Program-made: the position numbers and the translations under genes | Part shown: positions 1 through 8,685 of the stretch, piece after piece | Position numbering within the stretch: position 1 is the first letter of the stretch | Layout of the letters: each line of letters starts with the position of its first letter | Notes under the pieces: model-generated | Database searches by the model: none | Seen by the model: only the letters and a program-made list of their open reading frames with translations | What the model was told of the DNA's origin: nothing | Assembly (NCBI RefSeq): GCF_000336935.1 | Contig: NZ_AOME01000012.1 | Location: 1-46,756 of the forward strand | DNA from: Halococcus salifodinae DSM 8989 | GTDB lineage: Archaea > Halobacteriota > Halobacteria > Halobacteriales > Halococcaceae | Length of the DNA: 46,756 nt | Direction: 5' to 3'

Positions 1-49
1 TTTGCGTCATGGCTAACTCAAGTCTCCCGCTTCAGCGCCTTTGATTTAG

Positions 50-1592
50 CGACCCATCCTGCCGCCGTCTAGTGATTCAACACAGCCGTTCAAAGAGCAG
101 TATTTCGACATTGAGATCTACAGTCAGCGCGAACTGCTTGAGTTGACACGAGATCGTAGGTCACAGATGGAACTTCTCGACTCGTATTTCGAACTCCATG
201 AGTCGCTTGAAGAGGTTCGAAGGATAGAAGATAACCTCTCGGAGAACGGTAAGCAGTTGCGACTGGCACGCGATCGCGCCGAAGAGTACGAATCCGAGCT
301 ACAGAACGTTGAGGTGCTTCGTGAGAACATACGAACGCTGGAAAATAAAGGCGTCTCTGAGTATGTTGAAGGCGGTGAGGACTGGGAAAAGGAGGGAGAG
401 ATGCTCCATCGAATTACCGACGCGGTTTCCTCAGTGCATGGCGATATCGAGGAACTATCGATCTCGAGCGAACTCGGTATCACTCAGAAGATGGACGATT
501 CGCCGAACGACGAACTACTAGCAGACGCGTTCGAGGCGCTCGAAACGAGCGAGACACGGCTGCAACATCACAAGCAGGAGATGGTCGAGGCGCTTAACGA
601 AGCCGAACAGAAGATTACGGAACTACACGGGCGATGGGAAAGTAGGAACGAGCAACGAAAAGACGACCTACAGGAGCTGGCAGCTGAAATCGAGGACGAA
701 ATCGGCGTCGACATTCACGAATACTTCAATCTTAAGGCGGAGGAAAATGCACTTCGAGAAACTGAACGAGAGCTTGAAGAAGTACAGAGTGAGATCGAAG
801 ACCTACAAACAGAACGAGAGACATTGCTCGATAAACTCAGCGATGCCCGAGCGGAGGTTACTTCACTTCGCCGGCAAGGTGTAGCGGATCAATAACGAAA
901 TGGATGAGGTTCGGGTTCAACTGGATGAAAAGTCGAACAGAGAGCGGTACACAACATGGTTGAAAGAGACGCTCACTGGCTCGAATGTGCAGAACCGTGA
1001 TCGACGGAAGCTGGCCGAGAGCTTCTCTCCACGAGAACTGGCATCGATCGTTGAGTCACGACAGGTAGGGACCCTAACCGAGGAAGGACTTACTGAGACC
1101 GCCGCCGAAAACGTTGTTAATCACCCGCCCCTTCGAGAGAACCTCTACGAACTGGAAGCGAAAGAGATTGAAGACAAGCCAATTATACAGATCAAAGGTG
1201 ACAACGGGTGGAAACCTCTCTCTGAAATGTCAGATGGTCAACGGTGTACGGCACTGCTCTCGATTGCTATGCTTGAACGAGCTGTTCCACTCGTCATTGA
1301 TCAGCCAGAAGACATGCTCGACAACAAATTCATTTACTCGTCCGTTGTTCGACTGCTTCGCTCGATAAAGCGTGAACGACAAGTCATTACAGCCACTCAC
1401 AATGCGAATATTCCGGTTCTCGGCGACGCTGAGCAGATTGTCGTACTGTCATCATCGGGTGGTCAAGGTCACTTTACGACGCGGGGCTCGATCGACGAAC
1501 CAACCGTGAGGCAGAAAGTACAGCAGATTCTTGAAGGCGGACGGGATGCGTTCCATAGACGAAGTCAGAAGTACGGCTACAATCCAACATAG
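50..1592 (+). pseudogene. TrlF-family AAA-like ATPase, broken and 5'-truncated
   Basis: This looks like the C-terminal half of a large SMC/RecN-like ATPase of the TrlF type. An open frame runs from 50 to 895 (stop TAG at 47-49, stop TAA at 893-895) and encodes a long coiled coil. The next frame, open from 885 with ATG at 900, runs to 1592 and carries the ATPase end: a signature-like SDGQRCTALL, Walker B-like PLVIDQPEDMLDNKFIY, and a switch-histidine region TATHNANIPVLGDAE. The family normally has these in one chain, so a single-base frameshift near 885-893 separates coiled coil from ATPase lobe. The N-terminal Walker A part is absent or lies off the left edge, and no frame stays open from base 1 into this one. 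The GC content is visibly lower than in the genes to the right, as is common for accessory or defence-type DNA. An intact two-gene arrangement is possible but less likely. Confidence 0.7.
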
Positions 1593-1648
1593 CCTCCAAA
1601 TTAATACTGTGCGCGAGGTATGAGCCGAAGTCCGATGCGAGCGACTAT

Positions 1649-3460
1649 TTAGGGCGCGTAGTAGTACTCGCCCTGCCGTTTCTGCTCGCGGTCGAGCTGG
1701 CTGCCAGGCTTGTTGATCCGCGGCCGACCGACGCGCTCGTCGCGCCGGAAGGTGACGTCGAGATCGGCGAGGAAGCTGTTCATCCCCTCGCGCATCCCGA
1801 CGGGCGTACCGGCGTGGCCGGATGCGGCGGGCTCGCCATCGAACACCAGGAGTCGGTCGGCGAGCAGGTCGATCATGTAGATGTCGTGGTCGATCACGAG
1901 CGCCGTAGCGTCGTGGTTCTCGGTGTACCGCCGGATGGCCGAGGTGGCCTGGACGCGCTGCTCGACGTCCATGTGGGCCGATGGCTCGTCGAGCACGTAG
2001 AGGTCGGCGTCCTCGGAAAGGCAGGCCGCGATCGCGACGCGCTGGCGCTCCCCGCCCGAGAGGTCGGTGAGGTTCTGCTCCATGATGCGTTCGAGCTGGA
2101 GCGGCTGAGCGATCTCGGTGTCCCAGTAGGAGCTCCCGAAGTCGTTCGTGATCGAGGAGAGAAAGGCGTCGACCCGCATCGGCTGGTCGATCTCGATGTA
2201 CTGGGGTTTGTACGCGACGTCCAGTCGAGCGTCGACGCTGCCCTCGTCGGGTTCGAGCTCTCCCGCGAGAAGCTCCGCGAAGGTCGATTTCCCGATCCCA
2301 TTGGGTCCGACCACGCCGAGCACCTCGTTCTCGTTGATCGTGCCGCCCTCGATAGTCAAGGAAAACTCGCCGTCGCCGTAGGATTTCGTGAGGTCGGGGT
2401 ACTCGACCAGCGGGCTGCTCGCGGCCGCGGTCCGCGGGGCGTGTTCCTCGAACTCGATGGCGTTCGGGCGGATTCGCATGTTCTCGTTTTCGAGGTAGCC
2501 CGCGAGATACTCGTTGATCCCGTTTTTCACCGATTTCGGGCCGGTGACAACGCCGTAGGCTCCGGGTTCGCCGTAGGCGACGTGGAGCGAATCGGCGAGA
2601 AGGTCGAGGATCGCGAGGTCGTGTTCGACCACGAGCACCGACCGATCCGTTCCCGTGAGCTCGCCGATCAGTCGCGCGGCGGTCATCCGCTGACCGATGT
2701 CGAGATACGGCGTGATCTCGTCGAGGAAGTAGAAGTCGGCCTCGCGAGCGAGCGTCGCCGCGAGCGCGACCCGCTGGAGCTCGCCCCCGGAGATCGAGTC
2801 GATCGGCTGGTCCATCACCGGCCCGATCGAGAGCCGTTCGACGAGGTCGTCGAGGACGCCACGCTCGTCGGTGTGTTCGAGGAGTTCGCGGGTGTTGCCG
2901 TCGAATCGATCGGGGATCCGGTCGACGTACTGTGGTTTGCGCGCGACCGTCACCGATCCCTCCTGGAGCTCTTCGAGGTAGTTCTGGAGTTCGGTACCAC
3001 GATACTCGTCCATCACCGCGTCCCAGTCGGGTTCGTCGTCCCACTGGCCGAGGTTCGGCGTGATCTCGTCGGCGAGGATGCGGACGGCGGTGGTCTTCCC
3101 GATCCCGTTCGGTCCCAGAATTCCGGTCACGCGGCCCTCCTGAGGGGCAGGCAGCCCGTAGAGCGAGAAGGCGTTGTCGCCGTAGCGATGGACGGGATCG
3201 TCTTCGAGTTCCTGAGGAAGGTTGATGATCTCGATCGCGTCGAAGGGGCATTTCTCGACGCAGATCCCGCAGGTCTCGCCGAGACAGATCTCCTCGGAGA
3301 TCCGGATCTGATCGGGATCGCCCTCGTCGGCGTCCTCGCCCCGAGTGGTGATACACTCCTTGCCGGTGCGGTTGGGCGGGCAGTAGTTCGCACACTCGTA
3401 GTTACACCGGTCGGGCTGGCAGCTATCGAGATCGACCACCGCGATCGAATCGTCGGCCAT
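1649..3460 (-). CDS. Ribosome recycling / initiation ATPase RLI (ABCE1)
   Basis: A 603-residue soluble ABC protein that splits ribosomes after termination together with aRF1/Pelota. The N-terminus holds two ferredoxin-like [4Fe-4S] motifs: an irregular cysteine set in residues 14-36 and the CLGETCGICVEKCP motif near 60-75. Two ABC domains follow, with Walker A GPNGIGKTT and GPNGIGKST and signatures SGGELQRVAL and SGGERQRVAI; the first is hinged to an HLH-bearing region. Length and domain order match the family. The ATG at 3460 overlaps the upstream stop as TAATG, pointing to translational coupling with the small membrane protein gene. A longer in-frame start at 3766 exists, but it runs through the whole upstream gene and has no family support. 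Confidence 0.97.
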   Translation of the reverse strand: MADDSIAVVDLDSCQPDRCNYECANYCPPNRTGKECITTRGEDADEGDPDQIRISEEICLGETCGICVEKCPFDAIEIINLPQELEDDPVHRYGDNAFSLYGLPAPQEGRVTGILGPNGIGKTTAVRILADEITPNLGQWDDEPDWDAVMDEYRGTELQNYLEELQEGSVTVARKPQYVDRIPDRFDGNTRELLEHTDERGVLDDLVERLSIGPVMDQPIDSISGGELQRVALAATLAREADFYFLDEITPYLDIGQRMTAARLIGELTGTDRSVLVVEHDLAILDLLADSLHVAYGEPGAYGVVTGPKSVKNGINEYLAGYLENENMRIRPNAIEFEEHAPRTAAASSPLVEYPDLTKSYGDGEFSLTIEGGTINENEVLGVVGPNGIGKSTFAELLAGELEPDEGSVDARLDVAYKPQYIEIDQPMRVDAFLSSITNDFGSSYWDTEIAQPLQLERIMEQNLTDLSGGERQRVAIAACLSEDADLYVLDEPSAHMDVEQRVQATSAIRRYTENHDATALVIDHDIYMIDLLADRLLVFDGEPAASGHAGTPVGMREGMNSFLADLDVTFRRDERVGRPRINKPGSQLDREQKRQGEYYYAP

Positions 3461-3762
3461 TACAGCGAGGCCCCGGTCGTCAGGAGGATCGCCCACGTCA
3501 CGAACCACAGCGAGAACGTCATGAACGCGACGTAGAGGTTGTCTTTCACGCCGAAGTCCTCGACATCGACGCCGAGGAGGCGCAACAGCGGTAGCTGGAG
3601 AACGATCGCGCCGGCGAGCGGATAGAGCCCGATGGTGTCCGTCGCGGCGCTTGCGAGCGTCGCGGAGACGAGCGCGGCCGCGATACCGGAAAGCGTCGTG
3701 AGGGAAAGGACCGTCAGACTCCGGCGATGACCGGCCCGCTCGTCTACGGTCTCGGTCGACAT
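3460..3762 (-). CDS. Small EMC6-like membrane protein
   Basis: A 100-residue protein with three predicted hydrophobic segments (about 18-40, 45-62 and 78-98) and a short polar N-terminus. It resembles the EMC6-like small membrane proteins of haloarchaea, which keep a conserved GVDVEDFGVKDNLYVAFMTF stretch between helices 2 and 3. In eukaryotes EMC6 belongs to a membrane insertase, but a role here is only inferred. The start at 3762 is preferred over the in-frame codon at 3825 because the longer extension is arginine-rich and not conserved-looking. The gene is directly upstream of RLI with a one-base TAATG overlap, so the two are probably one transcript. Confidence 0.75.
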   Translation of the reverse strand: MSTETVDERAGHRRSLTVLSLTTLSGIAAALVSATLASAATDTIGLYPLAGAIVLQLPLLRLLGVDVEDFGVKDNLYVAFMTFSLWFVTWAILLTTGASL

Positions 3763-3888
3763 ACATCGACTCGGCGACGCGCGCTCAAAAGCCGTTCGCT
3801 CTCGTCGAACCGCGAATACGGCCATCAGTGCGGCGTTTCCGTCGCCCGGACCGCACCTTTATGCACGTCGCGTGCGTGCGTTTCGGCA

Positions 3889-4164
3889 ATGAGTGAAACC
3901 GACGCGGAGGGGCTGGTCGATCTCCCGCCGAGCGCGAAGCTGGTCTACAAGGTACTCGAATACAACGGCGCGCTGACCCAGAAAGGGATCGTCGAGGAGT
4001 CGATGCTCTCGGCCCGTACCGTCCGGTACGCCCTCGAACGTCTCGAAGGGATCGAAGTGGTCGACGAGGACGTCTACTTCGCCGACGCCAGACAGAACCT
4101 CTACGAGATCACGGCCGAGACGTCCCCGGACGCCTGCGCCGAACCGGTCGTCTGCGACGACTGA
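3889..4164 (+). CDS. Small winged-HTH (TrmB/MarR-like) protein
   Basis: A 91-residue protein that is almost entirely one winged helix-turn-helix. A helix starts at LPPSAKLVYKVLEYNGALTQ, followed by the recognition region SMLSARTVRYALERLEGI and an acidic wing. It has no effector domain, so it probably acts as a DNA-binding dimer. The target is unknown. The ATG at 3889 lies about 30 nt downstream of a TATA-like cctttatgc (3856-3864), consistent with a leaderless mRNA. It is divergent from the EMC6-like/RLI operon and convergent with mscS. An upstream in-frame start at 3727 would add arginine-rich sequence and is not favoured. Confidence 0.8.
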   Translation: MSETDAEGLVDLPPSAKLVYKVLEYNGALTQKGIVEESMLSARTVRYALERLEGIEVVDEDVYFADARQNLYEITAETSPDACAEPVVCDD

Positions 4165-4213
4165 CGCGCCGACGAACGCCGCACGCCCGATCGTTCCACT
4201 CGAACCGTAGGCC

Positions 4214-5188
4214 CTACTCGAACTGTGAGCCGTTTTCGACATCGACGGTGCCCGAGAGATCGACCTGTGGGAATGGGATGTCGATCCCGGCGTCGTCGAA
4301 GCGTTTCTTGACCGCTGTCACGTACTCGCCGCGGATCTTCAGGAAATCCGCTCGGTTCGGATCGGCGATCCAGAAGCGCGAGGTGAGCCCGACGTACGAA
4401 TCCGCGAGCGCGCTGTCGGTGCTCAGCCGCACCGTGGGCGTGGGATCGTCGAGGATATCGGGATGTTTCTCGGCCTCTTCGACGATGATATCGGTCGCTG
4501 TCTGGATATCGTCCTCGTAGCCGATGCCGAAGGTGAACTGGAGACGGAGCTCCTCGCTTGCCACCGGGTTCTTGATCACGCCGCCAGTGAGCACCGCGTT
4601 CGGCACCGTGAGGAGTTCGTTGTCGAAGGTTCTGACCCGTGTGACACGGAACGTGATGTCCTCGACCACGCCGGCGTAGGTTCCGCTCCCGCCGGGCCAT
4701 TCGATCCAGTCGCCGATCCGGAACGGCCGATCGGCGTAGATGAACGCCCCCGCGACGAAGTTCGCAAGGGTGTCCTGGAGCGCGAACCCGATCGCCAGCG
4801 TTCCGGCCGCCGCGATCGCCGTGATCGACGTCAGAAAGCCGCTAAGGCGAGCGGCCTTGAACGCGATCGCGAGCGCGACGAAGAAGAGCAGGATTTTCAG
4901 GAGTCGCTGGATCGGCTTTCGCTCGTGGGCATCGAGACCACGACGGTCGAGCGCCCGGCCGAACAGCGGAACGACGATCGCTCGGCCGAGCGCGTAGGTC
5001 ACGAACAGCGCGACCACGAACGAGATCGCCGCACCGAGAAGTTTCGGATACGGAATACCGAACTCGCGCAGCAGCTGACCGACCGGCCCGATCCCCTCGA
5101 CGGTGACGTTCCCGGTCGTGTTCCCGTCGGTCCCGTCGCCTGCCGACTGTCCCAACTGCAACAGCCATCCCGACACGCCAGCACGCAT
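4214..5188 (-). CDS. mscS: Small-conductance mechanosensitive channel, MscS family
   Basis: A 324-residue membrane protein. An external N-terminal stretch is followed by transmembrane helices at about 45-70, 90-112 and the pore-lining region near 118-150, rich in Gly/Ala (SITAIAAAGTLAIGFALQDT). The conserved beta domain follows (RPFRIGDWIEW), then a cytoplasmic alpha/beta C-terminus ending in the typical KKRFDDAGIDIPFPQ segment. It would release osmolytes on hypo-osmotic shock. The start ATG overlaps the stop of the upstream YhbY-type gene (TAATG at 5186-5190), so the two are co-transcribed and probably coupled. Confidence 0.92.
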   Translation of the reverse strand: MRAGVSGWLLQLGQSAGDGTDGNTTGNVTVEGIGPVGQLLREFGIPYPKLLGAAISFVVALFVTYALGRAIVVPLFGRALDRRGLDAHERKPIQRLLKILLFFVALAIAFKAARLSGFLTSITAIAAAGTLAIGFALQDTLANFVAGAFIYADRPFRIGDWIEWPGGSGTYAGVVEDITFRVTRVRTFDNELLTVPNAVLTGGVIKNPVASEELRLQFTFGIGYEDDIQTATDIIVEEAEKHPDILDDPTPTVRLSTDSALADSYVGLTSRFWIADPNRADFLKIRGEYVTAVKKRFDDAGIDIPFPQVDLSGTVDVENGSQFE

Positions 5189-5439
5189 TAATAGTACGTT
5201 GCGGTGTTGCCTCGTGTCTCGATCACGTCGGCCCCGGCCTGGGCCGCGAGCCGGTCGGCCAGCTCGTCGGTCGTCGTCCCGCCGCGCGCCGCGCGGAGGA
5301 ACTTCACCTTCACGAGATCGCGATCGCGGAGCTGGCTTTCGAGTTCGTCAGCAACCGCGTCGACACCGCCTTTCCCGACTCGGAGCGTGGCGTCGGTGGT
5401 CTGCGCACGCTTCTTGAGCGTTCGCTCGTCCTTTGTCAT
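5188..5439 (-). CDS. YhbY-type CRM-domain RNA-binding protein
   Basis: An 83-residue protein made of one CRM domain. Family hallmarks are the basic N-terminal helix, the LRVGKGGVDAVADELESQL segment (a GxxG-like loop within an alpha/beta fold), and the closing VKVKFLRAARGGTTTDELAD region. Bacterial YhbY associates with pre-50S ribosomes, and an archaeal role in rRNA or RNase P-related processing is plausible. It sits between the RNase P component 4 gene (31 nt upstream) and mscS (one-base overlap), giving an apparent three-gene transcript rnp4-yhbY-mscS. Confidence 0.9.
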   Translation of the reverse strand: MTKDERTLKKRAQTTDATLRVGKGGVDAVADELESQLRDRDLVKVKFLRAARGGTTTDELADRLAAQAGADVIETRGNTATYY

Positions 5440-5470
5440 AGCCGGCCGTCGTCACCCGGCGGACGTAAGC

Positions 5471-5746
5471 CTATCTATACGGGTAGCGTGCCTGCGAACC
5501 GCAATCACACGTGAGAACAACGTGGCCGTCCTGGGTCCTGACCCGACAGTTCCGCCCCGGCCGGAGGTAGGCGTCGCAGGCGTCACACGAGAAACGCTTG
5601 AACCGGCGGGGTAGCGACCGACGGTTCCGTTCGGCGACCCGGCGCGCGAGCCGGACGTACTCCCGCGCGCGATCGTCGTGGCCAGCGCTCGCGGCGTCGG
5701 CGGCGAGCGCGTGGAGACGTTCGATACGTTCGTCGGCGAGAGTCAT
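5471..5746 (-). CDS. rnp4: Ribonuclease P protein component 4 (Rpp21)
   Basis: A 91-residue protein with two N-terminal helices (residues 5-45) that pack on the partner subunit Rpp29, followed by a zinc ribbon. Visible ligands are the pair in FSCDACDAYLRPGRNC and the later TCDCG. It is a subunit of archaeal RNase P, which removes 5' leaders of tRNA precursors. The second cysteine pair is CxC as read (TCDCG) rather than the more common CxxC, with an additional cysteine at RNC. It is divergent from the GT4 gene, with about 100 nt for both promoters, and heads the transcript with yhbY and mscS. Confidence 0.92.
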   Translation of the reverse strand: MTLADERIERLHALAADAASAGHDDRAREYVRLARRVAERNRRSLPRRFKRFSCDACDAYLRPGRNCRVRTQDGHVVLTCDCGSQARYPYR

Positions 5747-5848
5747 CGTTGCGGTCGGAGCCGTTCGGCCGGGGATTCACCGCCGGCGTACATCGGTCTT
5801 GCCTTCGCGTTCCGGTGGAGTTATTCGGCCCGCCGTCACGCCTCGGAT

Positions 5849-6901
5849 GTGCGCGCGCTCAACTACCTCGAACTCGAAGGACCACTCCAGCGTAGCGGCT
5901 GGGCCACCGCCGCCGCCCAGCAGCGCCAGGCGCTCGACGCCACCGACGTCGCGGTCGTGACATCGCCGTGGCGCGGTGGGGACCTCCCCGCGGCCGCGAA
6001 GTCGTTCGCGTCAGGCAAGGGGTGTTTTGCCGAGTACGACCTCGCACACTGTCACGCGCCCGGTCCAGGGAGCCTCGCGGTCGCGCGTCACGCCCGGAGA
6101 TCCGGTACTCCGCTGGTACTCCACGCCCACATGACCGCCGAGGACTTCGGCGAGTCGTTCCGGTTTTCGTCGCAGGTTGCCCCCGCACTCGGCCGCTACC
6201 TCCGGTGGTTTTACTCGCTGGCCGACCTCGTGCTGTGTCCGAGTCAGTACACGAAGGGCCTGCTCGAAGACTACCCCGTGGACGTACCCATCAGAACCAT
6301 CACTAACGGCGTCGACCGCGACGCGCTCACGGGCCACGAATCGCTGCGCGAGGAGTACCGCGATCGATACGATCTCGACGGCACGGTCGTCTTTGCGGTC
6401 GGCAGCGTCTTCGAACGCAAGGGCCTCACGACGTTCTGCCGGCTGGCAGAGGCCACCGACCACGAGTTCGCGTGGTTCGGGGCCTATGATACGGGACCGC
6501 ACGGCTCGTCGGTGGTGAAGCGTTGGACGAGCGACCCTCCCGAGAACGTCACCTTCACCGGGTGGGTCGACGACAAGCGCGGCGCGTTCGGCGCTGGCGA
6601 CGTGTTCTGTTTCCCGACGAAAGACGAGAATCAGGGCCTCGTCGTGCTGGAGGCGATGGCGTGTGGCAAACCGGTCGTCATCAGCGACATTCCGGTGTTC
6701 GAGGAGTTCTTCACCCACGGCGAGGACTGCCTGAAATGCGGTAGTGAAGCGGAGTTCCGCGCGGCGATCGATCGCCTCGCCGACGACCGTGCGCTCCGCG
6801 AGCGCCTCGGCACGAACGCGCGCGAAACCGCCGCCGAACACAGTCTGAAGCGGGTCGGTGAAGAGCTCTCGTCGATCTACCGCGACCTCGTGGGACAGTA
6901 G
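5849..6901 (+). CDS. GT4-family glycosyltransferase
   Basis: A 350-residue GT-B fold enzyme. The N-terminal half is the acceptor domain. The C-terminal half has the donor-binding signature: AVGSVFERKGL, then PTKDENQGLVVLEAMACGKP, the EX7E motif of GT4 enzymes. No transmembrane segment is seen, so it would act on the cytoplasmic face of the membrane on a lipid or glycan acceptor. The substrate is unknown. The GTG at 5849 (giving MRALNYLELEG) is chosen because a TATA-like gttattcgg lies about 27 nt upstream at 5819-5827 and the longer reading frame adds non-conserved residues. It is divergent from the RNase P component 4 gene. Confidence 0.88.
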   Translation: MRALNYLELEGPLQRSGWATAAAQQRQALDATDVAVVTSPWRGGDLPAAAKSFASGKGCFAEYDLAHCHAPGPGSLAVARHARRSGTPLVLHAHMTAEDFGESFRFSSQVAPALGRYLRWFYSLADLVLCPSQYTKGLLEDYPVDVPIRTITNGVDRDALTGHESLREEYRDRYDLDGTVVFAVGSVFERKGLTTFCRLAEATDHEFAWFGAYDTGPHGSSVVKRWTSDPPENVTFTGWVDDKRGAFGAGDVFCFPTKDENQGLVVLEAMACGKPVVISDIPVFEEFFTHGEDCLKCGSEAEFRAAIDRLADDRALRERLGTNARETAAEHSLKRVGEELSSIYRDLVGQ

Positions 6902-7364
6902 CCACTCCCGACACGACACGGCAACGGCGACCACGACGACCGGATCAGGACGATCGCGTGAAACCACGAGGATTCCGGCTCGACGGAAGTCGACGAGCGA
7001 TCGGATCGATCAGGCCGGTCCCCGACTCCGGAACCACGCCGCTGGCTCGCGATTCTCACCTCCAGCTTCACCGACGTTCGATGGGTCGGCGTTCGAGTCG
7101 TTTGGAACGGTCGGAGAATGTGAGCCACCGCTCGGGGCAGCCAGCACCGGATGGGTGGCGAGCAGCTGTCGCATTCGCTCGCAGTGGGTGTCACCGGTGT
7201 TCGGCGCGAGCCAGCAGCGCTCCGGCGTGAAGGAACCGTGAGGAGCTCTGTGGAGTTGTCAGTGCAGAAACGTAGGGGTCGAATCGCTCGACAAAGGGCT
7301 GAACCGAATACGAGCGATAGTCATGCCCCCACGATTATTACGCTCGGCCTTCGATTGAGAGCAG
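6902..7364 (+). other. Intergenic region without a supported gene
   Basis: A 463-nt stretch between the GT4 gene and the CPBP-like gene. Several open frames exist on both strands, but their translations are arginine- and serine-rich with no recognisable domain, as expected of chance frames in GC-rich DNA. The right end contains the AT-rich acgattattacgc (7330-7342), a likely TATA box for the gene at 7365. Confidence 0.5.
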
Positions 7365-8204
7365 ATGAACGAGTTGCGTCGAACCGTACGGAGTCGTCCG
7401 GTTGTGAGCTTCTTTTTGTTGAGTGTCGGGGTTTCGTGGTCGCTGTGGGGCTTGCAGCTCGTCGTACCGTATCAGCCGTTCGTCTCCTTCGGTTTGGGCT
7501 TCGTGTTCTATCTCTTCGGTTTCGTCCCACATTTTGGCCCCTTGTTCGCTGCGGTAGTTCTCGTTTGGCTCGCTGGTGGTGATCTCCGGTCGTGGGCGAG
7601 CCAGATCGGCCGCTGGCGAGTCGCTCCATACTGGTATGGGTTCGCGCTGTTGCTTCCGTTGCTTTGCAGTGTCGGCGTCGTAATCGCCTCGGCGTTGCTC
7701 ATCAACGCACCGTGGCAGAACCCGTTTCGCACCGCTCCCGGATACGCCCCCGTTTTCATCAGTTTCGTTATCACTGCATTCGGTCTCGAAGCAGGGTTCC
7801 GTGGGTTCGCGCTTCCACGGCTCCAGCGGCGATTCAACGCGCTGGTCGCGAGCGTCGTTCTCGGTGTTGCGTGGGCGGTCTGGAGCCTACCACAGTTGCT
7901 GTTCCCGGGTTCAGTCCTCTCTACGTTCTCGATGTTCGTGTACGTGCCGGCAGTGATCGTTTTCTCCGTTCTCCTCACATACATCTACAACAGTACGAAC
8001 GGAAGCGTCTTGGTTGCCACCGTACTCAGTGCCGGTATCCAAACCGGACTCGCCACTTCGAGTACGCCGATTCTCGCGATGCAGCTCGTCACACTGGCTG
8101 TCTGGACGGTTCCAGCGCTCTGGGTCGCGAACTTCTACGGAGAGGAACGACTCGCGGAACGACTTCCACCGACTGAAAACCACATCGACCTGCTCGACGA
8201 ATAG
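7365..8204 (+). CDS. CPBP (CAAX protease-like) membrane protein lacking catalytic motifs
   Basis: A 279-residue protein with about eight hydrophobic segments that aligns by pattern with CPBP intramembrane proteases (Abi/CAAX family). All three catalytic motifs are altered. Motif 1 (EExxxR) reads E142-A143-G-F-R146. Motif 2 (FxxxH-type, usually WHLP) reads W-S174-L-P. Motif 3 (HxxxN) reads S222-A-G-I-Q226. The surrounding scaffold, including GFALPRLQ and the NSTNGSVLVA helix, is well preserved. The protein is therefore probably expressed but not a protease, perhaps a binding or immunity-type membrane protein. It is flanked by two glycosyltransferase genes, so a role in lipid or glycan metabolism is possible. 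A TATA-like box sits at 7330-7342. Confidence 0.82.
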   Translation: MNELRRTVRSRPVVSFFLLSVGVSWSLWGLQLVVPYQPFVSFGLGFVFYLFGFVPHFGPLFAAVVLVWLAGGDLRSWASQIGRWRVAPYWYGFALLLPLLCSVGVVIASALLINAPWQNPFRTAPGYAPVFISFVITAFGLEAGFRGFALPRLQRRFNALVASVVLGVAWAVWSLPQLLFPGSVLSTFSMFVYVPAVIVFSVLLTYIYNSTNGSVLVATVLSAGIQTGLATSSTPILAMQLVTLAVWTVPALWVANFYGEERLAERLPPTENHIDLLDE

Positions 8205-8469
8205 ACCCCTCCGGCCCCGCCACCAGTCACGTGGTTGCAGACTCGCTGAAAGCCGGCTATCCCAACCCGTGAGGAAAGATATGGGACCCGAGAAACCGAG
8301 CGTTCTGTCCGCGTTCCAAAGCACGCGCACCTGACACGGCTAGTTCCGTCTCGCAATACGGGCCCGTCTTGCACGGAGTGCAATAGTTCCGAGCCCGAAA
8401 TCAGGAGCGGTTGGACGTGTTCCGGAGAGGCCACAATCAATTTCAGATCCCCAGCGTTGGACGAAGCCA

Positions 8470-8604
8470 ATGGAGAGTACGGATCTCCTTGCGGAGTTCG
8501 GTAAGCTCGCTCTCGGCCTCGTCGTTCTCGTTGTCGCGCTCACGCCAGGGGCGGTGTTTTCACTCTGCAACGAACCCAGCAGCCCACACTTGTCAGATCT
8601 ATGA
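8470..8604 (+). CDS. Possible 44-residue single-span membrane peptide
   Basis: The frame from ATG 8470 to TGA 8602 encodes a short amphipathic start (MESTDLLAEFGK), a hydrophobic helix (LALGLVVLVVALTPGAVF) and a polar tail. The hydrophobic block is unlike the arginine-rich chance frames around it. A weak AT-rich box, caatcaatttc (8431-8441), lies upstream. It may be a real small membrane protein or the remnant of a longer one, because the tail after residue 31 looks unstructured. No family is recognised. The 265 nt before it (8205-8469) hold no supported gene. Confidence 0.35.
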   Translation: MESTDLLAEFGKLALGLVVLVVALTPGAVFSLCNEPSSPHLSDL

Positions 8605-8685
8605 ACTATTGCGAACGGGACGGACACGGCGTTACCGACGCCGAAGTCACAACGGCTTACTGCTCCCTCCCAGAACCGTCCGGGG

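Noticed and set aside
1452-3395. Long minus-strand frame of 647 codons inside the RLI gene
   Set aside because: Arg/Ser-rich translation with no domain; a GC-skew shadow of RLI.
3460-3766. N-terminal extension of RLI starting at 3766
   Set aside because: It overlaps the EMC6-like gene in another frame, is arginine-rich and lacks RLI family support. The TAATG start at 3460 fits.
6858-7582. Several basic ORFs in the 6.9-7.6 kb region
   Set aside because: They overlap each other and the CPBP gene in other frames; no recognisable motif.
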